Assembly (NCBI GenBank): GCA_900541675.1 | Contig: UQKU01000006.1 | Span: 1-64,000, forward strand | Length of the DNA: 64,000 bases | From: an uncultured Collinsella sp. | GTDB taxonomy: Bacteria; Actinomycetota; Coriobacteriia; Coriobacteriales; Coriobacteriaceae | Reading direction: 5' to 3' | Shown here: one piece after another, positions 54,020 to 63,831 of the stretch | How positions within the stretch are numbered: position 1 is the stretch's first letter | Layout: the number at the start of each line of letters is the position of its first letter | Translations under genes and position numbers: made by a program | Notes under the pieces: generated by a model | Told to the model about the DNA's origin: nothing | The model's database searches: none | The model's input: only the letters and a program-made list of their open reading frames with translations

Positions 54020-54925
54020 CTAACGGCGCTTGCGCGACAGATAACGCGCAAACAGGTTGAAGGCCAGAATAATCGCCATCAGCAAAAGCGCGGTGCCGTA
54101 GGCTGCGTTCATGTTGATGCCGTCGTTGGCAAGCAAATAGAGGTGAACGGTCATGGGACGACCGGAATCAAGCGGCGAAATAGGCAGGTTGATGGCCTGA
54201 CCCATGGTGTAGAGCACCACGGCGGTCTCGCCGATGGCGCGACCGATGGCAAGGACGATACCGGTGGCAATGCGGCCAAAGGCCGAAGGAAGCACGATCT
54301 TGGAGACGACCTGCCACTTGGTGGCGCCCAGGCCATATGCGCCCCAACGGATATAGCGCGGAACGGCGCGAATCGCTTCCTCGGTGGTGCGCATGACGAT
54401 GGGCAGCATCAGAAGTGCCAGCGCCAGGGCGGCCGAGACCATCGAAAGACCCAGGCCCATGGCCTCGACAAACAAAGCGTAGCCAAAGAGGCCCATAACG
54501 ATGGAGGGCACCGAGGCCAAGGCATCGGCAGCATAGCGAATGATGTCGACGACCTTGCCCTGTTTGGCATACTCAGCCAGATAGACCGCAGCCAAGACGG
54601 CAACCGGCGTGCAGATGAGCATGGCGAGTGCCGTCACGTAGATAGTCGAGACGATCGTGGGCCAAATGCCGCCTTCGGCGTTTACGCCCTGCGGCCAACC
54701 AAAGATAAAGTCAAGCGAGATATGCGGCAGACCGTTGATGACCACGTAGGCGATGATGGCAAGCAACACCAGGGTGGTGATATAGGCCGCGGCGCGAAAG
54801 ACGCCGAGCATAATCTTGTTGGACAGGTCCTTGTTGATGCGGCCCTTCTTACCATGGGAAAGGGCACGCTTGATGCGCTCGCGCGACGAGGTCGTATCGG
54901 CCGTCGTGTCAACGGAATCGGACAT
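54020..54925 (-). CDS. pstA: Phosphate ABC transporter permease PstA
   Basis: A 301-residue permease with six helices and the conserved VPSIVMGLFGYALFV and AIRAVPRYIRWGAYGLGATKW (cytoplasmic coupling) segments. Follows pstC by 3 bp. Confidence 0.95.
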   Translation of the reverse strand: MSDSVDTTADTTSSRERIKRALSHGKKGRINKDLSNKIMLGVFRAAAYITTLVLLAIIAYVVINGLPHISLDFIFGWPQGVNAEGGIWPTIVSTIYVTALAMLICTPVAVLAAVYLAEYAKQGKVVDIIRYAADALASVPSIVMGLFGYALFVEAMGLGLSMVSAALALALLMLPIVMRTTEEAIRAVPRYIRWGAYGLGATKWQVVSKIVLPSAFGRIATGIVLAIGRAIGETAVVLYTMGQAINLPISPLDSGRPMTVHLYLLANDGINMNAAYGTALLLMAIILAFNLFARYLSRKRR

Positions 54926-54928
54926 AGC

Positions 54929-55855
54929 CTACCCCCTCTTCTTCTTGGAAATCAGACGGACGATACCCACCAGTGCAGCGGAGATGATAAACAGAACCAC
55001 GCCCATGCCAAACAGAGCCGAGCGATGCAGGCCCGAGGAATAGCTCATGTCGAGCGCGATCTGGCTCGTGAGCGTCGAGATGGGGCTCGAGATGCTATCC
55101 GGAATGACCGGGGCGTTGCCCACGACCATCAACACGGCCATGGTCTCGCCGATGGCGCGCCCCATGCCCAAAACGATGGCGTCCACAATGCCCAGCTTGG
55201 CGGCCGGCAGCACAACCTTGTAGATGGTCTGCCACTTGGTGGCACCCATAGCATAGGACGCCTCGCGAATGCCCATGGGAATGGAATTGAGTGCATCGAT
55301 GGTGAGCGTGGTGATGGTGGGCACGATCATAATGGCGAGCACGAACCACGCCGTCAGCGCGCCAAAGCCAAGACCGCCGGTCAGCTGCGCGATAAACGGA
55401 CGGATGATGACCATGCCAAAGAAGCCGTAGATGATAGAGGGGATGCCCGCCAGCAGGTCGACGGCGGGGCTGATGAGCCTGCGCACGCGCTTGCTGGCGA
55501 TCTCGACCAGATACACGGCCGTGCCCACACCCAGTGGCACGCCCATGGCGAGCGCACCGACCGTCACCAGGCCAGAGCCCGCCAGCAGCGACATGATGCC
55601 GTAGTGACCCTCGGAGGGCGCCCACGTAAAGCTAAAGAAGTCCGCCAGGCCGATGTCGGTAAAGACGGGCAGTGCCGAATACGTGGTAAAGACAAAAATC
55701 AGGATGACGGTGACGACCGCCAAGAACGCGCAGGCAAAGAAGATCCACTGCAACGCCTTCTCCTTGAGATAGGTGCTGCGCGACACCAACGCCAACTCAC
55801 GCTTTTTGGACGCCTGAGCCTCCTGCTCAATCTGGGGGGTTTCCTGTGCTTCCAC
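54929..55855 (-). CDS. pstC: Phosphate ABC transporter permease PstC
   Basis: A 308-residue permease with the PstC segments ASKRVRRLISPAVDLLAGIPS and SIPMGIREASYAMGATKW. GTG 55855 is placed 8 nt after AAGGGGAG; a GTG three codons earlier overlaps the site. It begins just after the pstS stop. Confidence 0.93.
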   Translation of the reverse strand: MEAQETPQIEQEAQASKKRELALVSRSTYLKEKALQWIFFACAFLAVVTVILIFVFTTYSALPVFTDIGLADFFSFTWAPSEGHYGIMSLLAGSGLVTVGALAMGVPLGVGTAVYLVEIASKRVRRLISPAVDLLAGIPSIIYGFFGMVIIRPFIAQLTGGLGFGALTAWFVLAIMIVPTITTLTIDALNSIPMGIREASYAMGATKWQTIYKVVLPAAKLGIVDAIVLGMGRAIGETMAVLMVVGNAPVIPDSISSPISTLTSQIALDMSYSSGLHRSALFGMGVVLFIISAALVGIVRLISKKKRG

Positions 55856-55856
55856 G

Positions 55857-56693
55857 CTACTCACTCCCCTTTCCGTCGTTGGTGACGGGAATAAAGCCCG
55901 CCTCGCGAATCTGCTTGTCCATCTTCTCGGACGTCACATAGTCAATGTAGTTCTGCGCCTGCTGCGAAGGCGTACCCTTCACAAAGAAGTAAAGGTCACG
56001 CGAGATGGGATAGCCGCCACTTGCGACCGTCTTCTCGGATGCCTCGACATGGTTGACCGAAACGGCCTTAACTGAGGTCTTGGCGTTGAGGCTCTCGACG
56101 AAACCCAGCGAGATGTAGCCAATGGCGCCACGCGAGCGGGAAACGACATCGCGTACCTGGCCCGTACCCGAAAGAACGGCCGAGCGACGATCGAACGGCG
56201 TGCCGTCCATCACGATGGTACGGAAGGCCTCGCGCGTACCGGACGCCTCGTCGCGGTTGATAACCTGAATCTTCAGGTCCTCTCCGCCGACTTCCTTCCA
56301 GTTGGTGATCTTGCCGGCGTATATATCGCGAAGCTGCTCGGTCGAGAGATTGTCGACCGGGTTGTCGTCGTTCACGATGACTGCGATGCCGTCGTGCGCG
56401 ATTACGATCGGGGTCAGGCCAAGGTCCTGCTCATCAGCATTGAGGCCACGAGACGAACTGGCGATGTCGGCCGTGCCGTTGCTGACGGCCTCGATACCCG
56501 CAGAGGAGCCAAGGCCGGAGACGAGCACGTCGATGCCGGTCTCTTCCTTAAAGCCCTCGGCCGCGATCTCGGCAATGGGAAGGCACGTGGTCGAGCCGGC
56601 CACGGTGATAGAAGACGTGGAAGATCCCGAGGAGCAGGCACACAGCGTGAGTGTGAGCACTGCCGCGCTCAGGACCGATGTGATCTTTCTCAT
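55857..56693 (-). CDS. pstS: Phosphate-binding lipoprotein PstS
   Basis: A 278-residue lipoprotein with lipobox LTLCACSS and the PstS pattern ITVAGSTTCLPIAE, GLGSSAGIEAVSNGTADIASSSR, and NRDEASGTREAF. It captures phosphate for PstCAB. ATG 56693 overlaps the pgeF stop (ATGA), so the pst genes are translationally coupled to pgeF. Confidence 0.95.
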   Translation of the reverse strand: MRKITSVLSAAVLTLTLCACSSGSSTSSITVAGSTTCLPIAEIAAEGFKEETGIDVLVSGLGSSAGIEAVSNGTADIASSSRGLNADEQDLGLTPIVIAHDGIAVIVNDDNPVDNLSTEQLRDIYAGKITNWKEVGGEDLKIQVINRDEASGTREAFRTIVMDGTPFDRRSAVLSGTGQVRDVVSRSRGAIGYISLGFVESLNAKTSVKAVSVNHVEASEKTVASGGYPISRDLYFFVKGTPSQQAQNYIDYVTSEKMDKQIREAGFIPVTNDGKGSE

Positions 56694-57490
56694 AGCATCA
56701 CGCCGATCGCAGCATGACGCCCGCAGGTGCCGCCCTCGTTGCGGTAGGAATAAAAGCGGTCGTTCTGACGAACGGTGGAAAGCCTGGTGTCCACAATGCT
56801 GCTCGCCTCGACGCCGGCGTCCATCAGCGCCTCGCGAATGGCGGCGGAAAGATCGAGCATACGAGAAGCAGAGGCATCGATGCACGCGAACTCGGCGGCA
56901 AAGCGATCCATAAGTTCTTGGGACACCTCGTACTCGTCGCCCAGGATATGGGGCCCAATGTAGGCAGAGATGTCGTCCGGCTTGCAGCCAGCCGCCTCGC
57001 AGAGCGCTTGGCACGCCTTGGCGGAAATGCGCGCAATCGTGCCCTTCCAGCCAGAGTGCACCACGGCAAAGCCGCCGGGAGCCACCAGCACCACGGGAAC
57101 GCAATCGGCAAAGCAGAGCATCACGGGTACCTCACGGGCCATGCAGACGATGGCATCGCAGCCCTCGGCAATCTGCTCGCGAATATTCTCGAGATAATCG
57201 GCACCGTTCGAGGCCACCGTCACGACATGGTCACCGTGTACTTGATTGGGAACAAGCAGGTTGTGCTCGCACTCCGCGGCACCCAAGGCCTCGAGTGCGC
57301 GGCGACGATTTTCTTGAACGGCAAAGGGATCATCGCCAACATGCGAGCCCAGATTGAGTGAGGAGTACGCATCTTCGGAAACACCACCGGTGCGCTCGGT
57401 AAAGGCAAAACGAACATCGCGCGTCGCGCCCTCTACGAACGTAACTCCATCATGGTCGACACGCGAAACGCTGTCCGCACGTGCTGCCAT
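56690..57490 (-). CDS. pgeF: Purine nucleoside phosphorylase / laccase-domain protein (PgeF/YlmD)
   Basis: A 266-residue protein with the YfiH motifs NQVHGDHVV, CFADCVPVVLV and VHSGWKGT (metal ligands). Related enzymes phosphorolyse purine nucleosides or edit peptidoglycan precursors (PgeF). It usually sits after ftsZ as here. ATG 57490 has AGGAGG upstream. It overlaps pstS by 4 bp. Confidence 0.9.
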   Translation of the reverse strand: MAARADSVSRVDHDGVTFVEGATRDVRFAFTERTGGVSEDAYSSLNLGSHVGDDPFAVQENRRRALEALGAAECEHNLLVPNQVHGDHVVTVASNGADYLENIREQIAEGCDAIVCMAREVPVMLCFADCVPVVLVAPGGFAVVHSGWKGTIARISAKACQALCEAAGCKPDDISAYIGPHILGDEYEVSQELMDRFAAEFACIDASASRMLDLSAAIREALMDAGVEASSIVDTRLSTVRQNDRFYSYRNEGGTCGRHAAIGVML

Positions 57491-57594
57491 ACTAAAGCCT
57501 CCTAATAACACAAGTATCGCGGCGACGCCGCAGCAGTCCGTGCCACACGGCTGCCATACTTCATCAAAAGGATACCCGCAGCGGTAGGGGCTAA

Positions 57595-57611
57595 ACGTAA
57601 GGGGAACGTAA
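57595..57611 (-). promoter_or_regulatory. Possible PHO box upstream of pgeF-pstSCAB
   Basis: Two TTACGT units exactly 11 bp apart (TTACGTTCCCCTTACGT, minus strand), like the TT(A/C)ACA-type direct repeats bound by PhoP in Gram-positives. About 105 bp before pgeF; inferred, not proven. Confidence 0.4.
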
Positions 57612-57650
57612 GGAGATTGGAGGCTTTCGTTTACAAAGGCAAAACACAAC

Positions 57651-57680
57651 AAAAAGGGTGCGCCCAATCGGACGCACCCC
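57651..57680 (-). terminator. Terminator of ftsZ
   Basis: On the minus strand GGGGTGCGTCC/GGGCGCACCC followed by TTTTTG. Confidence 0.85.
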
Positions 57681-57704
57681 ATACAGGTCGCTGAGAAAAA
57701 CGAA

Positions 57705-58859
57705 CTAGAAGCTGCCGCGCTTGAGGAAGTCAGGAAGCTCAAACTGGTCGTTGCCAAAGTTGGGGAGCTCGGTACCACCGACGTTGTGAGTCGGGGCAGC
57801 CTGAGCCGGGCTCGTGGCAGGAGCGGTGCGCTGCGGCTCGGTAGAAGCAGCGGCCTTGCTCTGGGACTGCTGTGCAGCGAAGAGCTCGTCCTGACGGTTG
57901 ACGTTGGAGTCGGAGAAGCCCGTAGCGATGACGGTAATACGCACCTGATCGCCCAGGGACTCGTCGACAACGGTACCGAAGATGATGTTGGCCTCGGGGT
58001 CGACGGCGTTGGCGACAACGTCGGCAGCGTCGCTGATCTCCTGAATACCCAGGTCCTTGGAACCGGCAATGGAAAGCAGGACGCGCGTAGCGCCATCGAT
58101 GGAGCTCTCGAGCAGCGGGCTGGAAATAGCCTGCTGGGCAGCGTCGACGGCACGGGTGTCCCCAGAAGCGGTACCGATACCCATCATGGCGGTACCGGCC
58201 TGCTTCATGATGGTCTTAACATCGGCGAAGTCCAGGTTGATGATACCGGGGACGGTGATGAGGTCGGTGATGCCCTGGGTGCCCTGGGAAAGGACGCCAT
58301 CGGCGATTGCGAAGGCCTCAAGCATGGTGGTCTTCTTCTCGGCGATGTCGAGCAGCTTGTCGTTAGGGATAACGATCATGGTGTCGACGCAGTCGGAAAG
58401 CGTCTTAATGCCTTCTTCGGCGCTCTTCTTGCGCTTGCGGCCCTCAAACGTAAAGGGCTTGGTCACGACGGCGACGGTCAGCGCGCCGACCTCGTTCATC
58501 GCGATATCGGCAACGATGGGGGCAGCGCCGGTACCGGTGCCGCCGCCCTCGCCGCAGGTGATGAACACCATATCGGCGCCAGCGAGCGCCTCGGCGATGT
58601 CGTCGCGGGACTCATCGGCGGCCTTACGGCCGACCTCGGGGTTGGCGCCAGCGCCCAGGCCGCGGGTCAGGTCGGTGCCGATGTGCACCTTGATATCGGC
58701 ATCAGAGATCGCGAGTGCCTGAGCATCGGTGTTGATGGCAACAAACTCGACGCCGCGGATACCCTCTTCGATCATTCGATTGACCGCGTTGGTACCGCCG
58801 CCGCCGACGCCGACCACCTTAATGACGGCAAGGTAGTTGTTGATCTCTGTCTCGTGCAT
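57705..58859 (-). CDS. ftsZ: Cell division protein FtsZ
   Basis: A 384-residue tubulin homologue with [32 protein letters not shown] and the conserved C-terminal peptide ELPDFLKRG. It forms the division ring. ATG 58859 with GGAGG upstream. About 200 bp of AT-richer DNA separates it from ftsQ; a promoter is likely there but no consensus pair is clear. Confidence 0.97.
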   Translation of the reverse strand: MHETEINNYLAVIKVVGVGGGGTNAVNRMIEEGIRGVEFVAINTDAQALAISDADIKVHIGTDLTRGLGAGANPEVGRKAADESRDDIAEALAGADMVFITCGEGGGTGTGAAPIVADIAMNEVGALTVAVVTKPFTFEGRKRKKSAEEGIKTLSDCVDTMIVIPNDKLLDIAEKKTTMLEAFAIADGVLSQGTQGITDLITVPGIINLDFADVKTIMKQAGTAMMGIGTASGDTRAVDAAQQAISSPLLESSIDGATRVLLSIAGSKDLGIQEISDAADVVANAVDPEANIIFGTVVDESLGDQVRITVIATGFSDSNVNRQDELFAAQQSQSKAAASTEPQRTAPATSPAQAAPTHNVGGTELPNFGNDQFELPDFLKRGSF

Positions 58860-59057
58860 GTCGGTCCTCCGAACAAAGGTTATTGCCATAGCATGGGTTG
58901 ACCCCTGCGCACATTAACCTTCAAGTTGAAAGTAAATGCAAAGGTAAACCGTATTATGTTTGCACATTATGAACGTATCAGTCAAATAATTGACGGTGAA
59001 AACCAAACAAACCAGATAAACGGCGCGGTATGCCCCATCAACAAAGGCCAGAAGACG

Positions 59058-60326
59058 CTACGAGGTCGGTGCGTTCCTAAACGTATAGTTGCCAGGAGAT
59101 CGAACGTTGATATACGTCACGCCCTCCACCTGCGAAAGCAGCTTGGTAACGATACGCTCCTTTTTGGCAATGTCATCCGAATCTCCGAGCGACACCTCGA
59201 TACCGTTATCGAGATTCGCCGAGATGGCCTCGACCGAGGGCGTGGAAATATCCTTGACCTGGCCCAGGAACTCGCTCGAGAATCCGCGGACGTAATCCAG
59301 GCCGGCCTTGACCGCCTTGGAATTTACCGCTTGCCCCGAAACCGGCGCGACATCGGCCGAGACATCGGTCAGCAGCACGGCTCCGTAATGTTTGGCGAGC
59401 GCCAGGGCGGCATCGATGCCGTTTAGGGTGTTGGCACCCTCCCCCGTTGTGATGACATCGCCCTGGTCGTCAACATCGACCGAGGTAGACAGCGGTGCAA
59501 TCCATGTGTCATCGTCCCCGATCGCCCATGCAAGATCGTCGGAGCTAATGTAGGCAATTGCGATAACCTTGCGTTCCGTCGGCGTGATGATGAGCGTATG
59601 GGGAAATTGACGCTGAACATCCACGCCCGAAACCCACGGATTTTGCTTGAGGCCCTCGGTGATCTGGTCGGGATTCACATTGAACAGCGACGTGTCCTCG
59701 GGCAGATCGATCAGCTGGATGGCATCGTGCTTGGTCACATGCTCGCTGCCCTGGATCTGAATATCGGTAGCGGCGAACAGGCCAGAGTTAATGACGACGA
59801 CGGCAACGACTGCAAGCACTGCCAGAGCGGCAAGGATGCCGCCCACGATTTTGCCCTTGCCCTTAACGGCAGAAGCGGCACCCGCCGCATGATTTGCCAA
59901 GGCGCCGATCGATGACAGCGGATTAGAGCCCTTTTTGCCCGATTGCGGTTTTGCGGAGGCCGACACCGACGTCAGCATACGTGGCTTAGATGCACCCAGC
60001 GCGCGACCGGGACGCGTCACCTTTGCCCCCAACGAGGGCTTGGGCGACGCTATGGGGCGAGAAGGTATGGCGCCCATCGCCGGTTTGGGCGTCACCGAGG
60101 GACGTGCCACCGGACGAGCAACATTTTTGGCCGCGGGGCGTCCGCCAAGCTGCGAACCGGCAGTCAAACGCTTGGCAGGCCGCACGGACCCAGCAGGCTT
60201 AGAAGGCATAACGGACTTACGTTGAGGCTGAGACGGTGCGCCGGAACGCCCTCCGGCGCGGCGGAAGGTTGGTTTCGATGCTCTAGAAGCCGAGGAATTT
60301 AACTTCCGGTCTGAGCTCGATGCCAT
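59058..60326 (-). CDS. ftsQ: FtsQ/DivIB division protein with a long basic N-terminal tail
   Basis: A 422-residue single-pass protein. Residues 1-155 are a Ser/Pro/Lys/Arg-rich cytoplasmic tail, residues about 160-180 the membrane helix, then the POTRA domain (IQIQGSEHVTKHDAI) and the FtsQ region (NPWVSGVDVQRQFPHTL). The start overlaps murB by 44 bp and has GGGAGG upstream. FtsQ links the early and late divisome. Confidence 0.9.
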   Translation of the reverse strand: MASSSDRKLNSSASRASKPTFRRAGGRSGAPSQPQRKSVMPSKPAGSVRPAKRLTAGSQLGGRPAAKNVARPVARPSVTPKPAMGAIPSRPIASPKPSLGAKVTRPGRALGASKPRMLTSVSASAKPQSGKKGSNPLSSIGALANHAAGAASAVKGKGKIVGGILAALAVLAVVAVVVINSGLFAATDIQIQGSEHVTKHDAIQLIDLPEDTSLFNVNPDQITEGLKQNPWVSGVDVQRQFPHTLIITPTERKVIAIAYISSDDLAWAIGDDDTWIAPLSTSVDVDDQGDVITTGEGANTLNGIDAALALAKHYGAVLLTDVSADVAPVSGQAVNSKAVKAGLDYVRGFSSEFLGQVKDISTPSVEAISANLDNGIEVSLGDSDDIAKKERIVTKLLSQVEGVTYINVRSPGNYTFRNAPTS

Positions 60327-61194
60327 ACGCCTCCCTCACCTTTCCGTGCACATGTCTGATAACCGCGGCCACGTCATCGGCCGAGGCGGTTCCGTTATTA
60401 ACGATAAAATTAGCGTGTACGGGCGAAACTTCCGCGCCGCCAACCGAAAAACCCTTTAATCCACAATCCTCGATAAGCTTGCCCACGCTCGCATCGGGCG
60501 GGTTGCGAAATACCGACCCGCAGGATGCACAGCCCATGGGCTGTGTGCGCTTACGCCGCGTCAGGTACCGCTCCATACGTTCACGGATATCGGCCTTGGG
60601 CGCAGGTTTGAGCTTGAGCACGCACTCCAGAATGATCTCGTTACGCGGCAGGCTGCATTCACGGTAGCCCCAAGCGATCTCCGAGCCCGCGTAATGCTTG
60701 ATGCCGGAGCTCGGGTCAAACGTAACGACATCTTCGACCAGCGAGCCAATCCACTCGGTTCGCGTGCCGGCATTCATGGACACGGCGCCGCCAACGGAGC
60801 CGGGAATACCGACCGCAAACTCAAGGCCCGAAAGGCTGCGCGACAGCGCGTCGTTGACTAGGCGAGCGAATATCACGCCCGCACCGACCGTCAGCGTACA
60901 ACCGTCTTCGGCGACAACCGTACGCTGGAACTCACGCCCCAACGAAATGACGGCGCCGCGATAGCCTGCATCGGCAACAAGCAGATTAGATCCCTTGCCG
61001 ATAATGACCCACGGCACCTGCTCACGATCGAGCACCGCCACGGCGCGACGCAAGGCATGATAGCTGTGACACGTCACAAAGAGGTCCGCCTTGCCGCCGA
61101 TACGATAGCTCGTATGGCGCGCGAGGCGTTCATCCTCAATTACGTCCGTATCGATCATGCCCGAAAGCGCCATGACGGCGTTAAACAGACCCAT
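60283..61194 (-). CDS. murB: UDP-N-acetylenolpyruvoylglucosamine reductase
   Basis: A 303-residue FAD enzyme with ARHTSYRIGGKADLF, IIGKGSNLLVADAGYRG and GIPGSVGGAVSMNAG. It completes UDP-MurNAc. The end overlaps ftsQ in another frame. Confidence 0.95.
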   Translation of the reverse strand: MGLFNAVMALSGMIDTDVIEDERLARHTSYRIGGKADLFVTCHSYHALRRAVAVLDREQVPWVIIGKGSNLLVADAGYRGAVISLGREFQRTVVAEDGCTLTVGAGVIFARLVNDALSRSLSGLEFAVGIPGSVGGAVSMNAGTRTEWIGSLVEDVVTFDPSSGIKHYAGSEIAWGYRECSLPRNEIILECVLKLKPAPKADIRERMERYLTRRKRTQPMGCASCGSVFRNPPDASVGKLIEDCGLKGFSVGGAEVSPVHANFIVNNGTASADDVAAVIRHVHGKVREAYGIELRPEVKFLGF

Positions 61195-61199
61195 GGGGT

Positions 61200-62618
61200 T
61201 TAAGCGTCTTTCTTGGCAGTCAGATACTCGATGAACTCGGGGCCGACCGTCGTGACGTCGCCGGCGCCCATGGTAAGCAGCAAATCGCCCTCGCCAACCA
61301 TCTTCTCGAGCTCCTCATTGAGCTCAAGACGGCTCGAGCAGTACACGACCTCCTTGCCGGGATGCTTGGCGCGCACGGTATCGGCAAGCATCTTGGACGT
61401 GACACCCGGGATGGGCATCTCGCCGGCAGAGAACACGTCAATCAACAGCAGCTTGTCAGCATTGGCGAATGCGTCGGCAAAGTCATCGCACAGAGCCTGC
61501 AGGCGCGAATAGCGGTGCGGCTGGAACACGACGTCGACATGTTTGAAGCCCAGCGAAGAGGCAGCAGCGAGCGTCGCCTTGATCTCGGTGGGATGATGGC
61601 CGTAATCGTCAACCACCGTGATGCCGTCGATATCGCCCACGTGGGTAAAGCGACGGCGGACGCCTTCAAAACTCGAAAGTGCCTTAGCGGCGGCGTCGAT
61701 ATCGAGGCCTAGGACATGGGCGACGGTCAAGACGGCCGTGGCGTTGAGCATGTTGTGACGACCGGGGTTGCTCTTAATCTCGACAGCGTGCTCGGTGCCG
61801 TCCTCAAAGCGAACGATAAAGTCGCTCTGGATGCCCTTGACATCCGGATGCACGCAGACGATGTCGTTGGTCTCGGCAAAGCCATAGGAAAGCACATGAC
61901 GGCCCGTCGACTTGGCAAGCTCGACCAGATGCGGGTCCTCGCCACAGACGATGACCGTGCCGTCCTCGCCCACCAAACTCATAAACTTGGCGAAGGTGGC
62001 CTCGATCTCCTCGATACCCGAGTAATGATCGAGATGGTCGGCCTCGACGTTGGTCACGATGACCACATTGGGGTTAAGGAACAGGAAGGAGCTGTCGGAC
62101 TCATCCGCCTCGGCGACAAAATAGTCGCCCGAGCCGTTCTTGCCGTTGGTATCGTAGCCCTCGACAATGCCACCGATCAGGAAGCTGGGGTCCAGGCCCA
62201 TGCGGTCGAGCATGGTGGCACACATCGAAGAGGTCGTGGTCTTGCCGTGAGTACCGGCGACGGCGACGGTGGTGTAGCCGTGGCCCAGAGCCGAGAGCAT
62301 CTTGGCGCGAGGCCACACGGGAATACCCAGCTCGCGCGCACGGACGAGCTCGGGGTTGGACTCGGGAATAGCGGTAGAGACCACGACGACGTCGGGCTTG
62401 ACCTCGTCGATGGTGGCGGCCTCATGGCCCACATGCACCTTCACGCCGGCGCGGGTAAGCTGGCGAATATAGCGCGACGTCTTAAGGTCGGAGCCGGTAA
62501 CGACATAGCCGCGTTCGTGAAGGACGAGGGCGATGCCGCTCATGCCGGCGCCACCGATACCGATAAAATGGGCGCTCTTGAAATCGGGCGCGGAGGTTGC
62601 AGTCTGGGAATCAGCCAT
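61200..62618 (-). CDS. murC: UDP-N-acetylmuramate-L-alanine ligase
   Basis: A 472-residue Mur ligase with FIGIGGAGMSGIALVL, the P-loop GTHGKTTTSSM and DDYGHHPTEIKATL. It adds the first amino acid of the stem peptide. ATG 62618; GGAG lies 11 nt upstream. Followed by murB after 5 bp. Confidence 0.95.
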   Translation of the reverse strand: MADSQTATSAPDFKSAHFIGIGGAGMSGIALVLHERGYVVTGSDLKTSRYIRQLTRAGVKVHVGHEAATIDEVKPDVVVVSTAIPESNPELVRARELGIPVWPRAKMLSALGHGYTTVAVAGTHGKTTTSSMCATMLDRMGLDPSFLIGGIVEGYDTNGKNGSGDYFVAEADESDSSFLFLNPNVVIVTNVEADHLDHYSGIEEIEATFAKFMSLVGEDGTVIVCGEDPHLVELAKSTGRHVLSYGFAETNDIVCVHPDVKGIQSDFIVRFEDGTEHAVEIKSNPGRHNMLNATAVLTVAHVLGLDIDAAAKALSSFEGVRRRFTHVGDIDGITVVDDYGHHPTEIKATLAAASSLGFKHVDVVFQPHRYSRLQALCDDFADAFANADKLLLIDVFSAGEMPIPGVTSKMLADTVRAKHPGKEVVYCSSRLELNEELEKMVGEGDLLLTMGAGDVTTVGPEFIEYLTAKKDA

Positions 62619-62715
62619 GTGCTCGTGTACTCCTTGCGTAAACACTGCCTGTAACCCGTCTACTGTACCGCACCTACCGCATCCGCGCGAGGGCGACCCG
62701 CGATATCCCGTCTAA

Positions 62716-63831
62716 CTAACGCAATCCTTCTACCGCGTCTGCCAAAAGGACGGCAGCGCGGTCCTGGACCAAACCGCGAGCCGCCTGACGCATGGCATCG
62801 CGCGCCTGCGCATCATCGATAAGATGCAGCAGCTCATCGGCAAACGCCTGGGTATCGATATCGGCATCGGCGCAGAGCACGCCAGCACCGGCATCGACCA
62901 GATAGCGGGCATTGGTGGTCTGATGATCGGCCGTCGCATGCGGATACGGCACCAGTACCGAAGGTGTGGCAAGGGCCGCGATCTCGGCAACGCTCGAAGC
63001 GCCCGAGCGCGAGAGGACCAAATCGGCCGCGGCCAGCATATCGCCCATATTGTCGATGTAGGGCTGGACGCGATACCGCTTCGCCTCCTCGGGCATCAGG
63101 GCAAGAGCACGCTCGGTGTCCTCGAAGCCATCGGCGCCCGTCGAATGCAAAACATAGAGATTATCGCGCGAGAGCAACTCGTTTTTAAGCGAAGCCACGC
63201 GCTCATTAAGATGTTGAGCACCAAGTGAGCCGCCAAAAACCAGCAGGAGTGTGGTGTCCTCAGGCACGGCGAGAGCCCTGCGACCGCGAACCCGATCCCC
63301 CTCGATCACAGAACGGCGCACGGGGTTGCCGGTCATGAGCACATGGTCAGGATCGCCCTCGCGCTCAAACACGGAACGTGCTGCCGGCACCGAGATGCAA
63401 ACGCGGGCGGCATGCGAACTCATCATCTTGTTAGCAAGGCCCGGAACGGAGTTCTGTTCGTGCAGCAGATACGGAATGCCCGCGTCTTTGCACCAGCCCA
63501 GAAGCGGGACCTCGACATAGGCGCCAAAACCTATAGCGACATCGGGCTTGCAGGCTTTAGAAAAATGGCTGCCGAGCGTGCGCTTCGCCTTATAGACACG
63601 CCACAGCGAGCTCAACGCCGTCCAAGGGCGAGAGCGGTCGAAGCCCGTAACCGTAATCGGCACAAAATCGAACCCTGCCTCGGGAACCAGACGACCCTCG
63701 AGCTTATGCGACTGACCCACAAACACAACGTGGTGGCCACGGTCACGTAGCTCCTCGGCCAAGGCGAGTGCGGGGTTGATATGTCCCGCCGTGCCGCCGG
63801 CTGCGATAGCAACGGTCATCTTATCGGTCAT
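62716..63831 (-). CDS. murG: UDP-GlcNAc:lipid I GlcNAc transferase
   Basis: A 371-residue GT-B enzyme with GGTAGHINPALALAEEL, LHEQNSVPGLANK and SRSGASSVAEI. It makes lipid II at the membrane. The start overlaps the preceding ORF by 11 bp. Confidence 0.95.
   Translation of the reverse strand: MTDKMTVAIAAGGTAGHINPALALAEELRDRGHHVVFVGQSHKLEGRLVPEAGFDFVPITVTGFDRSRPWTALSSLWRVYKAKRTLGSHFSKACKPDVAIGFGAYVEVPLLGWCKDAGIPYLLHEQNSVPGLANKMMSSHAARVCISVPAARSVFEREGDPDHVLMTGNPVRRSVIEGDRVRGRRALAVPEDTTLLLVFGGSLGAQHLNERVASLKNELLSRDNLYVLHSTGADGFEDTERALALMPEEAKRYRVQPYIDNMGDMLAAADLVLSRSGASSVAEIAALATPSVLVPYPHATADHQTTNARYLVDAGAGVLCADADIDTQAFADELLHLIDDAQARDAMRQAARGLVQDRAAVLLADAVEGLR

Noticed and set aside
57491..58153. 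Long N-terminal extension of pgeF
   Set aside because: The extra frame is antisense-like low-complexity Ser/Pro/Arg over ftsZ; the ATG at 57490 has AGGAGG.
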